Shown: one piece after another, positions 15,946 through 22,953 of the stretch | How positions within the stretch are numbered: position 1 is the stretch's first letter | How the letters are laid out: each line of letters starts with the position of its first letter | Assembly (NCBI GenBank): GCA_036566745.1 | Contig: DATCVR010000224.1 | Span: forward strand, 1 to 34,279 | Source of the DNA: DATCVR01 sp036566745 | GTDB taxonomy: Bacteria; Actinomycetota; Actinomycetes; Jiangellales; Jiangellaceae | Length of the DNA stretch: 34,279 nucleotides | Direction of reading: 5' to 3' | The notes under the pieces: generated by a model | Database searches by the model: none | The model's input: only the letters and a program-made list of their open reading frames with translations | What the model was told of the DNA's origin: nothing | Position numbers and translations under genes: made by a program

Positions 15946-16773
15946 ATGCGGATCGCACTGCTCCAGTTCGCCGCCGGCCTCGACGTCGACGAGAACGCGG
16001 CGACGATCGCCCGCTTGGCACGCCGGGCGACGGATGCCGAACTCGTCGTCGCGCCGGAAGCCGCCATGCACGACTTCGGCGAGGCCACGACGCCGCTCGG
16101 CCAGGTCGCCCAGCCACTCGACGGCCCGTTCGTCGACGCCCTCGCCACCCTGGCTCACCAGCAGCGGGCCACCGTCGTCGCGGGCATGTTCGAGCGCTCC
16201 GACGACCCCGAGCGCCCGTACAACACGGTCGTCGTGATCGGTCCCGACGGGAGTCTGACCGCCGCCTACCGCAAGATCCACCTCTACGACTCCTTCGGCT
16301 ACCGCGAGTCCGACCGCCTCCTCGCCGGACCCGTCCAGCCCACCACGATCGACGTGGGCGGCCTCCGGATCGGCCTGCTGACCTGCTACGACCTCCGCTT
16401 TCCCGAGCACGCCCGAGCCCTCGTCGACGCCGGCGCCGTCGCCCTGGTCGTCCCCGCGGCCTGGGTGCGCGGCCCGCTCAAGGAGGACCACTGGACGACG
16501 CTCCTGCGAGCCCGCGCCATCGAGAGCACCGCCTACGTCGCCGCGGCCGCACAGTGCGGCCCGACCTACAGCGCGCGGAGCATGGTCGTGGACCCGATGG
16601 GCGTGACCGTGGCCGCGCTGGGGGAGGCCGAGGGCGTCGTCGCGGGCGAGCTGGACCCGGCCCGCGTCGCCGACGTCCGCGAGCGCAACCCCGCGCTGCG
16701 CCACCGGCGGTTCGGTGCAGCCCCCGATGCCCTCGGCGTGCCCAGCGCTCGCACCAGCGACGACGTCCGCTAG
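15946..16773 (+). CDS. Carbon-nitrogen hydrolase (nitrilase superfamily)
   Basis: 275 residues. The catalytic triad is complete: E38 (APEAAM), K110 (YRKIHLYD) and C147 (LLTCYDLRFPE). This pattern matches amidase-type members such as deaminated-glutathione amidase/Nit-like and omega-amidase-like enzymes, which hydrolyse C-N bonds through a cysteine thioester. The exact amide is unknown. ATG 15946 has CACAAT 6 nt upstream and no Shine-Dalgarno (leaderless pattern). Its TAG stop (16771-16773) forms part of the -10-like element of the following channel gene. Confidence 0.88.
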   Translation: MRIALLQFAAGLDVDENAATIARLARRATDAELVVAPEAAMHDFGEATTPLGQVAQPLDGPFVDALATLAHQQRATVVAGMFERSDDPERPYNTVVVIGPDGSLTAAYRKIHLYDSFGYRESDRLLAGPVQPTTIDVGGLRIGLLTCYDLRFPEHARALVDAGAVALVVPAAWVRGPLKEDHWTTLLRARAIESTAYVAAAAQCGPTYSARSMVVDPMGVTVAALGEAEGVVAGELDPARVADVRERNPALRHRRFGAAPDALGVPSARTSDDVR

Positions 16774-16784
16774 CGTCAGGCGAC

Positions 16785-17885
16785 GTGGAGACCAAGGGCT
16801 CTGTTCACCTTCCGACGCCCGAGCGCGAGCTCAACCCGCTGCGCCAGTTCCGCAAGCGCCTCATCATCGCCGTGCTGTCGCTGCTGGCCGTGGTGTTCCT
16901 GGTGTACCTCGACCGTGAGGGCTACACCGACAACTCCGACGGCAGTGTCGACCTGCTCGACGCGTTCTACTACTCGACGGTGACGCTCTCGACCACCGGC
17001 TACGGCGACATCACCCCGGTGAGCGACACGGCCCGGCTGGTCAACATCCTGCTCATCACCCCGATGCGGGTGCTGTTCCTGATCGTCCTCGTCGGTACCA
17101 CTCTGGAAGCACTCACCACGCGTAGCCGCGAGCAGATTCGGCTCAATCGCTGGAGGAAGACCTTGCGCGACCACACAGTCGTCATCGGCTACGGCGTCAA
17201 GGGGCGCAGCGCCGTGGCGACCCTGCTGTCCAACGGCATCGCGGCCGAGGAGATCGTGGTGGTCGATCCGAGCCCCTCGTCGATCGCCGAGGCCAACGAA
17301 GCCGGGATCGTCTCCGTCCTCGGCGACGCCACCCGGTCGGACGTGCTGCGCCGGGCCGGCGTCCCGGACGCCCGGCGGGTCATCATCACCACCGGCCGCG
17401 ACGACGCCAGCGTGCTGGCGACGCTCACGGCCCGCCAGCTCAACCCGGACGCCGAGATCGTCGTGGCCGTCCGCGAGGCCGACAACGTCGCGCTGGTTCG
17501 CCAGGGCGGCGCCAACGAGGTCGTGACGTCGTCCGACGCCGTCGGGCGCATCCTCGGCCTGGCGACGGTCAGCCCGGCGCTCGGCCGGGTGCTCGAGGAC
17601 CTCATCTCGACCGGCGAGGGGCTCGAGGTCGCCGAGCGCTCCGTCACCCCCCGGGAAGAGGGCAAGACCCCCAAGCAGCTCGACGACGTGGTGGTCTCGG
17701 TGATCCGGGACGGCACGGTGCTGCCGTACCACTCGCCGGCCATCGGGCATCTCGTGCGGGGCGACAAGCTGATCGTCGTACGGCCTTCCGAGGAGCTGCC
17801 GTGGGCGCCTCGACCCGGCACGAAGCCCACCACCGTCACCGACGACGTTCCGCCGGACCCGACCGACCAGCCAGCCGGCGCCTGA
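16785..17885 (+). CDS. Potassium channel with RCK/TrkA regulatory domains
   Basis: About 366 residues. Two TM helices (about 25-42 and 83-105) flank a pore loop with selectivity filter TTGYGD (70-75). An RCK N-terminal Rossmann domain follows (VVIGYGVKGRSA near 127-138, then VVVDPSP, GDATRSDVLRRAG, IITTGRDD). A TrkA-C-like domain (about 270-345) and a Pro-rich tail complete it. It would form a ligand- or nucleotide-gated K+ channel in the plasma membrane. GTG 16785 is chosen; TAGCGT lies 8 nt before it. The long upstream in-frame extension overlaps the nitrilase gene and is rejected. Its TGA overlaps the next ATG by 1 nt (TGATG), implying coupling. Confidence 0.9.
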   Translation: METKGSVHLPTPERELNPLRQFRKRLIIAVLSLLAVVFLVYLDREGYTDNSDGSVDLLDAFYYSTVTLSTTGYGDITPVSDTARLVNILLITPMRVLFLIVLVGTTLEALTTRSREQIRLNRWRKTLRDHTVVIGYGVKGRSAVATLLSNGIAAEEIVVVDPSPSSIAEANEAGIVSVLGDATRSDVLRRAGVPDARRVIITTGRDDASVLATLTARQLNPDAEIVVAVREADNVALVRQGGANEVVTSSDAVGRILGLATVSPALGRVLEDLISTGEGLEVAERSVTPREEGKTPKQLDDVVVSVIRDGTVLPYHSPAIGHLVRGDKLIVVRPSEELPWAPRPGTKPTTVTDDVPPDPTDQPAGA

Positions 17886-18862
17886 TGCACGCGATCCGGA
17901 TCGCCGCACCGGGCGGACCCGAGGTCCTCGACTGGGCCGAGGTTGCCGATCCGCGGTGCGGCCCCGGCGAGGTGCTCGTCGACGTCGCCGCGTCGGCGGT
18001 GAACCGCGCCGACATCAACCAGCGGCAGGGCCACTATCCACCCCCACCGGGCGCTCCGCCCTGGCCCGGCCTCGAATGCAGCGGCGTCGTCGCGGAGGTG
18101 GGGCCGGACGTTGCGGAGTGGCGGGTGGGAGACGAGGTGTGCGCGCTCCTGGCCGGAGGTGGCTACGCCGAGCGGGTGGCGGTCCCGGCGGGGCAGGTGC
18201 TGCCGGTGCCGCGCGGGGTCGACCTGATCAGCGCCGCGGCCCTGCCCGAGGTGATGTGCACGGTGTGGTCGAATCTGGCCATGTCCGCCGGGTTGCGGGC
18301 GGGCGAGGTGCTGCTGGTACACGGCGGTGGCGGCGGGATCGGCACAGCGGCCGTCCAGATCGGCGCCGCCCTGGGTGCCGAGGTGGCCGTGACTGCCGGT
18401 TCGGCGGCCAAACTCGCGGCCTGCGCCGAGTTCGGCGCCTCGATCCTGATCGACTACCGCGAGGACGACTTCGTCGAGGTGGTCCGCGGCGCGACCGGCG
18501 GCCGGGGCGCCGATGTCGTGCTCGACATCATCGGCGCGAAGTACCTGGCCAGGAACGTCGACGTGCTTGCCGTCGGTGGCAGGCTCATGGTCATCGGCCT
18601 CCAGGGCGGGCGGCGCGCCGAACTCGATCTCGGCATGCTGCTGACCAAACGCGCCTCCGTCGCCGGCACCACTCTGCGCGGCCGGCCGGGCCCGGAGAAG
18701 GCTGCGATCGTGGCCGCCGTACGCTCGCACGCGTGGCCGATGATCGAGGACGGCCGGGTGGTCGCGGTGATCGACCGCATCATGCCGATGTCGGAGGCCG
18801 CCGAAGCCCACCGGGTGGTCGAGAGCGGCGAGCGCATCGGCAAAGTGATCATGGTCACATGA
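17885..18862 (+). CDS. NAD(P)H:quinone oxidoreductase, zinc-free MDR family
   Basis: 325 residues, medium-chain dehydrogenase/reductase of the quinone-oxidoreductase (PIG3-like) type. Visible are MHAIRIAAPGGPEVLDW, the NRADINQRQGHYPPPPGAP segment (about 40-58), the nucleotide-binding VHGGGGGIGTAAVQIG (about 145-160), and absence of the zinc-ligand pattern. It reduces quinones or enones using NADPH in the cytosol. ATG 17885 overlaps the channel gene stop (TGATG), so both are probably one transcript. A K+ channel-quinone reductase pairing has no obvious biochemical link. Confidence 0.88.
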   Translation: MHAIRIAAPGGPEVLDWAEVADPRCGPGEVLVDVAASAVNRADINQRQGHYPPPPGAPPWPGLECSGVVAEVGPDVAEWRVGDEVCALLAGGGYAERVAVPAGQVLPVPRGVDLISAAALPEVMCTVWSNLAMSAGLRAGEVLLVHGGGGGIGTAAVQIGAALGAEVAVTAGSAAKLAACAEFGASILIDYREDDFVEVVRGATGGRGADVVLDIIGAKYLARNVDVLAVGGRLMVIGLQGGRRAELDLGMLLTKRASVAGTTLRGRPGPEKAAIVAAVRSHAWPMIEDGRVVAVIDRIMPMSEAAEAHRVVESGERIGKVIMVT

Positions 18863-18912
18863 AGTGACGGCAGGTCACAGGGCCCTTGACACATTCCCGT
18901 AACCTGACAGAC

Positions 18913-19470
18913 GTGGTCATGCCTCTCGAATCAGACGTCGACCGTCCGCTGAGCCGTCGCGCCACGGCGCGGGTGCTGCTCGCCGATCCCGAGGGCCGAG
19001 TCCTGATGCTCGAGGACAGCGATCCGCTCGCTCCGGGGACGCCGAGATTCTGGGTCACGCCGGGTGGCGGCATCGATCCGGGCGAGACGCCGGCCCAGGC
19101 AGCGCTGCGCGAGGTCGAGGAGGAGACCGGCCTGCGGCTGACCCCCGAAGCGCTGCGCGGTCCGGTCGCCGAACGCACCGTGGTCCATGCCTACTCCGAC
19201 AAGGTGCTCATCCAGCCCGAGACGTACTTCGTCGTGACGGTGCCGGCCTTCGATCCCGAACCGGCCGGCCTGACCGACGAGGAAGTCCTCACCCTCGTGG
19301 GCTATAAGTGGTGGAGCATCGCCGAACTGCGTGCCAGCGAGCTGCGGGTGTGGCCGGTGGGCCTGGCCGATCTGGTCGCTGCGATCGACACACCGTCGGC
19401 CTGGCCGGTGCCGCTCAGTACGGCCCAGGAGTCGACCGTCCCCGCCGACGTCGATCACCTCCCGCTCTGA
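18913..19470 (+). CDS. Nudix hydrolase
   Basis: About 185 residues with an exact Nudix box GX5EX7REUXEEXGU at residues 52-74 (G52, E58, R66, E67, E70, E71, G73). It hydrolyses nucleoside-diphosphate-linked substrates with Mg2+; the substrate cannot be assigned. GTG 18913 is preferred because TAACCT (18900-18905) sits 7 nt upstream; ATG 18919 is the alternative. The 3' end overlaps the convergent kinase gene by 16 nt. Confidence 0.86.
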   Translation: MVMPLESDVDRPLSRRATARVLLADPEGRVLMLEDSDPLAPGTPRFWVTPGGGIDPGETPAQAALREVEEETGLRLTPEALRGPVAERTVVHAYSDKVLIQPETYFVVTVPAFDPEPAGLTDEEVLTLVGYKWWSIAELRASELRVWPVGLADLVAAIDTPSAWPVPLSTAQESTVPADVDHLPL

Positions 19471-20093
19471 TCGACCGCCACCACGCCGGAGCGGCTCACG
19501 ACGAGGTCGGCGCGGTCCCGGGACGCCGCCACGAGCGTCGCGTTCGGCTCGTCCACCCGCCGTACCCAGTCCTCCGCGGCCTCGGGGCTGCGGCCGTGAC
19601 GCATGTGTCGCTCGACCAGCTCGGAGCGCCGCAGGTCGTCGTCGACCTGGACGAACCATGCCGCGTCGAGCAGCCCCCGCACCTGGCGCCACGGACCGTC
19701 GTCGAGCAGCAAGTAGTTGCCGTCGGTGACCACGAGCGGAACCTCCCGCTCGATCCCGATCGCACCGGCGACGGGCTCCTCGGCGTGGCGGTCGAATCGC
19801 GGCGCGTAGACGATCTCCTCACCCGCGGCCCGCAGCCGCCGAAGCAACGCGACGTAGCCGGGCGCGTCGAACGTGTCCGGCGCGCCCTTGCGGTCCGCGC
19901 GACCGAGCCGCTCGAGCTCGGCCTGGGCGAGGTGGTAGCCGTCCATCGGCGCCAGCCGGGCCCGCCCGCCGAGTGCGTCGACGATCGCGGCGGCCAGGGT
20001 CGACTTCCCCGCGCCGGGCGCACCGGCGATGCCGAGGATGCGTCGTTCCCCGGATCGGGCGAGGTCACGGGCGATCTCGATCAGTTCTCGCAT
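19455..20093 (-). CDS. P-loop nucleoside/pantothenate-kinase-like kinase
   Basis: 212 residues. Walker A is GAPGAGKST (24-32), followed by APMDGYHL (48-55), the acidic-aromatic motif typical of the uridine kinase/pantothenate kinase-like (YggC-type) family. A later VTDGNYLLLDD strand and a HMRHGRSPEAAEDWV lid helix are also seen. It phosphorylates a small hydroxylated metabolite; the substrate is unknown. The start codon is 4 nt after the stop of the methyltransferase gene with a purine-rich AGGATAGGCGG upstream, so the two are co-translated under one promoter. Convergent 16-nt overlap with the Nudix gene. Confidence 0.85.
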   Translation of the reverse strand: MRELIEIARDLARSGERRILGIAGAPGAGKSTLAAAIVDALGGRARLAPMDGYHLAQAELERLGRADRKGAPDTFDAPGYVALLRRLRAAGEEIVYAPRFDRHAEEPVAGAIGIEREVPLVVTDGNYLLLDDGPWRQVRGLLDAAWFVQVDDDLRRSELVERHMRHGRSPEAAEDWVRRVDEPNATLVAASRDRADLVVSRSGVVAVDQSGR

Positions 20094-20097
20094 CCGC

Positions 20098-20871
20098 CTA
20101 TCCTGGCAAAGCGTCCTTCACCGCGTAGCCGAGGTACGTCACGACCGGGCGGCCGTCCGGCACGAGCACGAAGTCGACCATCGGCGGGATCTCCGCATCG
20201 GTGATCTTCCCCTGCCGACGGGCTCGAACGGCCGCGACGAGACTCTTCGGATCGCGCGGCTTGAAGTCGCACACCTCGCCGGCGTCGAGCCCGTGTCGGC
20301 GCAGGACGTCGGCGACCTCGCCCGGTGTGCGGAGCCGGTCGGCGGCGTACCGTCCGGGCGGCATGATCCGGGTCATGGGCAGCGCCTGGAACGCGCCGAG
20401 GTAGATCAGCCTCGACACCAGGGTCCGGTTCACCGTGTCGTAGACGAGGACGCCGCCCGGTCGCAGCGCGGCGGCGGCCTGAGCGATCACGGCGTCGAGG
20501 TCGTGGGTGGTCTCGAAGGTGTCGGCGCAGTAGACGAGATCGAAGTCGGAGCCGGACAGCCCCAGAGCCTCGGCCGGCGCCGTGACGTGGGCGATGTCGA
20601 GACCCTCCCGGGCAGCTGTGTCGCGGGCCAGTTCGACGGCTCGTGCCGAAGGGTCGTGGGCCGTGACCGCGAAGCCCATCCCGGCCAGCCCGCGCGCCAG
20701 CAGCCCACGGCCGCTGCCCACCACCAGCGCACGACCACGGACGTCCTGGCCGAGCCGGTCCAGCGTCGTCCGGACGTACTCCAGCCGGACGTCCTGGAAC
20801 GCTGCGGCTCTGATCTGCCGGCCGTCGATCGCGTCGGCGGAGTCCAGTTCGAGGTGTGGGGCGGATGCCAT
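20098..20871 (-). CDS. SAM-dependent methyltransferase (UbiG-like class I)
   Basis: 257 residues. The Rossmann methyltransferase core is clear: motif I ALVVGSGRGLLARGLAG (48-64), acidic motif II VTAHDPS, FDLVYCADTFETTHD, and LRPGGVLVYDTVNR. Resemblance to UbiG/Coq3 is by fold. Actinobacteria use menaquinone, so an O-methylation of ubiquinone precursors is not implied. First gene of a two-gene minus-strand operon (with the kinase) facing an HxlR regulator across two operators, so it is probably HxlR-regulated. ATG 20871 gives a normal N-terminus. Confidence 0.82.
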   Translation of the reverse strand: MASAPHLELDSADAIDGRQIRAAAFQDVRLEYVRTTLDRLGQDVRGRALVVGSGRGLLARGLAGMGFAVTAHDPSARAVELARDTAAREGLDIAHVTAPAEALGLSGSDFDLVYCADTFETTHDLDAVIAQAAAALRPGGVLVYDTVNRTLVSRLIYLGAFQALPMTRIMPPGRYAADRLRTPGEVADVLRRHGLDAGEVCDFKPRDPKSLVAAVRARRQGKITDAEIPPMVDFVLVPDGRPVVTYLGYAVKDALPG

Positions 20872-20907
20872 CGTCGTCGGCCGTCCCGGGAGGGACCGGA
20901 ACCAGTC

Positions 20908-20924
20908 AGTTCCTTCAGGAAACC
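20908..20924. promoter_or_regulatory. Palindromic operator 1 (HxlR/methyltransferase intergenic)
   Basis: AGTTCCTTCAGGAAACC contains the perfect inverted repeat TTCCT-TC-AGGAA. It matches operator 2 at 16 of 17 positions, with a 28-bp offset. It overlaps a TAGGTT candidate -10 on the minus strand (20926-20921) for the methyltransferase gene. Confidence 0.7.
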
Positions 20925-20935
20925 TAACATCGCAA

Positions 20936-20952
20936 AGTTCCTTCAGGGAACC
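20936..20952. promoter_or_regulatory. Palindromic operator 2 (HxlR promoter region)
   Basis: AGTTCCTTCAGGGAACC contains GTTCC-TTCAG-GGAAC, a perfect 5-bp-arm inverted repeat. It ends 4 nt before the -10-like TACGCT (20957-20962) of the hxlR-type gene, so it covers the -35/spacer region. A bound HxlR dimer should repress its own gene. Confidence 0.7.
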
Positions 20953-20969
20953 CGGGTACGCTCGGGCCT

Positions 20970-21473
20970 GTGACTCGCACCCGACTCTCCGACGTGGCCT
21001 GCTCGATCGCCCGCGCCACCGACCTGTTCGGCGACGCGTGGACGGCGCTGATCATGCGCGACGTGCTCGTCGGAGTGACCAAGTTCGACGACCTCGCTCG
21101 CGACCTGGGCCTGTCCCGCAAGGTCCTCTCGGCACGGCTGAGCCGGCTTGTCGAGGAGGGCGTCCTGATTCGCCGCCGGTACCAGGAGCACCCGCCGCGC
21201 CAGGACTACCAGGCAACCGACAAGGGCAAGGAGCTCTATCCGGTACTGCTGGCGCTGATGGACTGGGGCGACCGGTGGTACGCCGGCTCCGACGGGCCGC
21301 CGGCCCGCATCCGGCACCTCACCTGCGGCGAGGACACGACCGCGGTGGCCGCCTGCGCCCGGTGCGGCGAGCCGCTCACCGTCGACACCACCATCCAGCT
21401 GCCCGGACCGGGCGGGAAGGCCGGACCAGGCACCCAGGTGCTGGGTCCGCTGCTGGCCGCGCGCCAGGAGTAG
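20970..21473 (+). CDS. HxlR-family transcriptional regulator
   Basis: 167 residues. The winged-helix domain (about 8-105) shows CSIARATDLFGDAWTALIMRD, the FDDLARDLGLSRKVLSARLSRL recognition region and a YQATDKGKELYPVL wing/dimer helix. C11 occupies the N-terminal position of redox-sensing cysteines in several HxlR proteins (YodB/QorR type). A C-terminal H116-x2-C119...C129-x2-C132 arrangement could bind zinc or act as a second redox centre. GTG 20970 has TACGCT 7 nt upstream, consistent with leaderless mRNA. It is divergent from the methyltransferase-kinase operon. Confidence 0.9.
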   Translation: MTRTRLSDVACSIARATDLFGDAWTALIMRDVLVGVTKFDDLARDLGLSRKVLSARLSRLVEEGVLIRRRYQEHPPRQDYQATDKGKELYPVLLALMDWGDRWYAGSDGPPARIRHLTCGEDTTAVAACARCGEPLTVDTTIQLPGPGGKAGPGTQVLGPLLAARQE

Positions 21474-21536
21474 CCCACCCGCCGACGCGTCTGCGCGGTG
21501 TGACGTGATCGACAAGCACCGCGCGCACATATCCGC

Positions 21537-21575
21537 TTGACCTGCACATACCTGCTCTGCATACTCCGTATATGT
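21537..21575 (+). promoter_or_regulatory. Leaderless promoter and likely PadR operator
   Basis: TTGACC (21537-21542), a 17-nt spacer and CATACT (21560-21565) form a good housekeeping promoter. The expected start of transcription falls on the A of ATG 21572. Half-sites ACATAT (21527-21532), ACATAC (21546-21551) and inverted ATATGT (21570-21575), plus the palindrome ATAC-TCC-GTAT (21561-21571), lie over it. These resemble the ATGT/ACAT sites of PadR proteins, which suggests autoregulation. Confidence 0.6.
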
Positions 21576-22168
21576 CGATTCGGCACGGTCTTCTCGCATT
21601 GCTCGAACGTTCGCCGATGTACGGGTACCAGCTCCGGCACGAGTTCGAGCGCTCCACCGGCTCCACCTGGCCGCTCAACGTCGGGCAGGTCTACACGACA
21701 CTGGCGCGCCTCGAACGCGATGGGCTGGTCGAACCCGCCGGCCAGTCCGACGAGGCCGGCAAGGTCGTCTACCGCTTGACCGACGACGGCCACGCCGAGC
21801 TCACGGGCTGGTTCGCCACCCCGCTGACCGGCAGCGACCGGCCGCGCGACGAGCTCTCGATCAAGGTGGCCCTGGCCCTGTCCACACCCGGCATCGACGT
21901 GCGGGCAGTGGTCCAGACCCAGCGCACCGCCACCCTGCGCCACCTCCAGGAGCTCACCCGCCTCAAGGTGGTCGCCGACGAGAACTCCGACCTCGCGTGG
22001 TTGCTCGTCCTCGACGCGATGATCTTCCGGGCCGAAGCCGAGGTGCGCTGGCTCGACCACTCCGAGACCCGGGTCGCGCGGATGGCGTCGCGGCCGCCCC
22101 TGCCACTGTCCGAGCAGGTCGCCGACGACACCGACGCCGACGACCCGTCGCGGCCGGTGGTGTCGTGA
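21572..22168 (+). CDS. PadR-family transcriptional regulator
   Basis: 198 residues. The winged helix at 1-85 (RHGLLALLERSPMYGYQLRHEFE, VGQVYTTLARLERDGLV, VYRLTDDGHAEL) is followed by a C-terminal helical dimerisation domain of the long PadR subfamily (about 95-180). It is the first gene of a three-gene operon; its TGA overlaps the ATPase start (GTGA). PadR proteins next to ABC exporters usually repress them until a drug or envelope-active compound is bound. That role is inferred here from context. Confidence 0.92.
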   Translation: MSIRHGLLALLERSPMYGYQLRHEFERSTGSTWPLNVGQVYTTLARLERDGLVEPAGQSDEAGKVVYRLTDDGHAELTGWFATPLTGSDRPRDELSIKVALALSTPGIDVRAVVQTQRTATLRHLQELTRLKVVADENSDLAWLLVLDAMIFRAEAEVRWLDHSETRVARMASRPPLPLSEQVADDTDADDPSRPVVS

Positions 22169-22953
22169 CCGCCGGTGTCGTCGGCACCGGCGCGGTGAGC
22201 CAGGAAACAGTCCGCTCCGACACCGTCCTCGAGCTGCGATCGGTCGGACGCGTGCACGGCTCCGGCGAGGCTGCCGTCCACGCGCTGGGCGGGGTCAGCC
22301 TGACCGTGCGCGCCGGAGAGCTCGTCGCTGTCATGGGTCCGTCGGGATCGGGCAAGTCCACGCTCCTGCTGCTGGCGGGCGGGCTCGACGCTCCCGACCA
22401 CGGTTCGGTCCACGTCGAGGACGTCGACCTCGCGAGCCTCGACCGCGGCGGCCTGGCCACGCTCCGCCGCCGCAGCGTCGGGTACGTCTTCCAGGACCTC
22501 AACCTCATCCCCGCCCTGACCGCCGCCGAGAACGTCGCCCTGCCCCGCGAGCTCGACGGCGTGCGGTCGCGGCAGGCCCGGGTCGAGGCCATGGCGGCAC
22601 TCGCCGAAGTCGGCGTCGACGACCTCGCCGATCGCTTCCCTGACGAGATGTCCGGAGGCCAGCAGCAACGCGTCGCCATCGCCCGGGCCCTCGTGGGCCC
22701 GCGCCGGCTGGTCCTCGCCGACGAACCCACCGGAGCGCTCGACTCCCACACCGGAGAGGCGGTGCTCCGCGTCCTGCGAGCCCGCTGCGACTCCGGTGCG
22801 GCCGGACTGCTGGTGACCCACGAGGCGCGCCACGCGGCCTGGGCCGACCGCGTCGTGTTCCTGCGCGACGGCTCCATGGTCGACGACACCGGCCTCGCCC
22901 CGAGCCCGGACGTCCTCCTCGCCGGTGGGCTCGCGGGAGGACTCGAGCCGTGA
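22165..22953 (+). CDS. ABC transporter ATP-binding protein (MacB/LolD-like)
   Basis: 262 residues. A full ATPase set is visible: Walker A GPSGSGKST (58-66), Q-loop Q110, signature MSGGQQQR (162-169), Walker B LVLADEP (182-188) and H-loop H219. It is of the type VII (MacB/FtsE/LolD) exporter class, where ATP hydrolysis drives movements of a periplasmic or extracellular domain rather than transport through a membrane pore. GTG 22165 overlaps the padR stop by 4 nt and its own TGA overlaps the permease GTG by 4 nt, so translation is tightly coupled. Confidence 0.93.
   Translation: MTAGVVGTGAVSQETVRSDTVLELRSVGRVHGSGEAAVHALGGVSLTVRAGELVAVMGPSGSGKSTLLLLAGGLDAPDHGSVHVEDVDLASLDRGGLATLRRRSVGYVFQDLNLIPALTAAENVALPRELDGVRSRQARVEAMAALAEVGVDDLADRFPDEMSGGQQQRVAIARALVGPRRLVLADEPTGALDSHTGEAVLRVLRARCDSGAAGLLVTHEARHAAWADRVVFLRDGSMVDDTGLAPSPDVLLAGGLAGGLEP

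Noticed and set aside
13706..16117. 803-codon minus-strand open frame opposite the Gfo and PEP-mutase-family genes
   Set aside because: No recognisable domain; opposite strand genes have intact catalytic motifs.
16554..16784. N-terminal extension of the K+ channel
   Set aside because: Overlaps the nitrilase-family gene, Arg/Gly/Pro-rich, and removes the TM helix from its normal position.
18886..18905. TTGACA followed by TAACCT as a standard -35/-10 promoter for the Nudix gene
   Set aside because: The spacing is only 8 nt, too short for one promoter; TAACCT alone at 7 nt from GTG fits a leaderless start with an unrecognised -35.
20098..20871. Calling the methyltransferase ubiquinone-biosynthetic UbiG
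   Set aside because: High-GC actinobacteria make menaquinone, and the similarity visible is at fold level only.
21602..21611. CGAACGTTCG palindrome considered as a LexA box
   Set aside because: The actinobacterial SOS box needs a 4-nt centre between CGAAC and GTTCG; this one has none and lies inside padR coding sequence.
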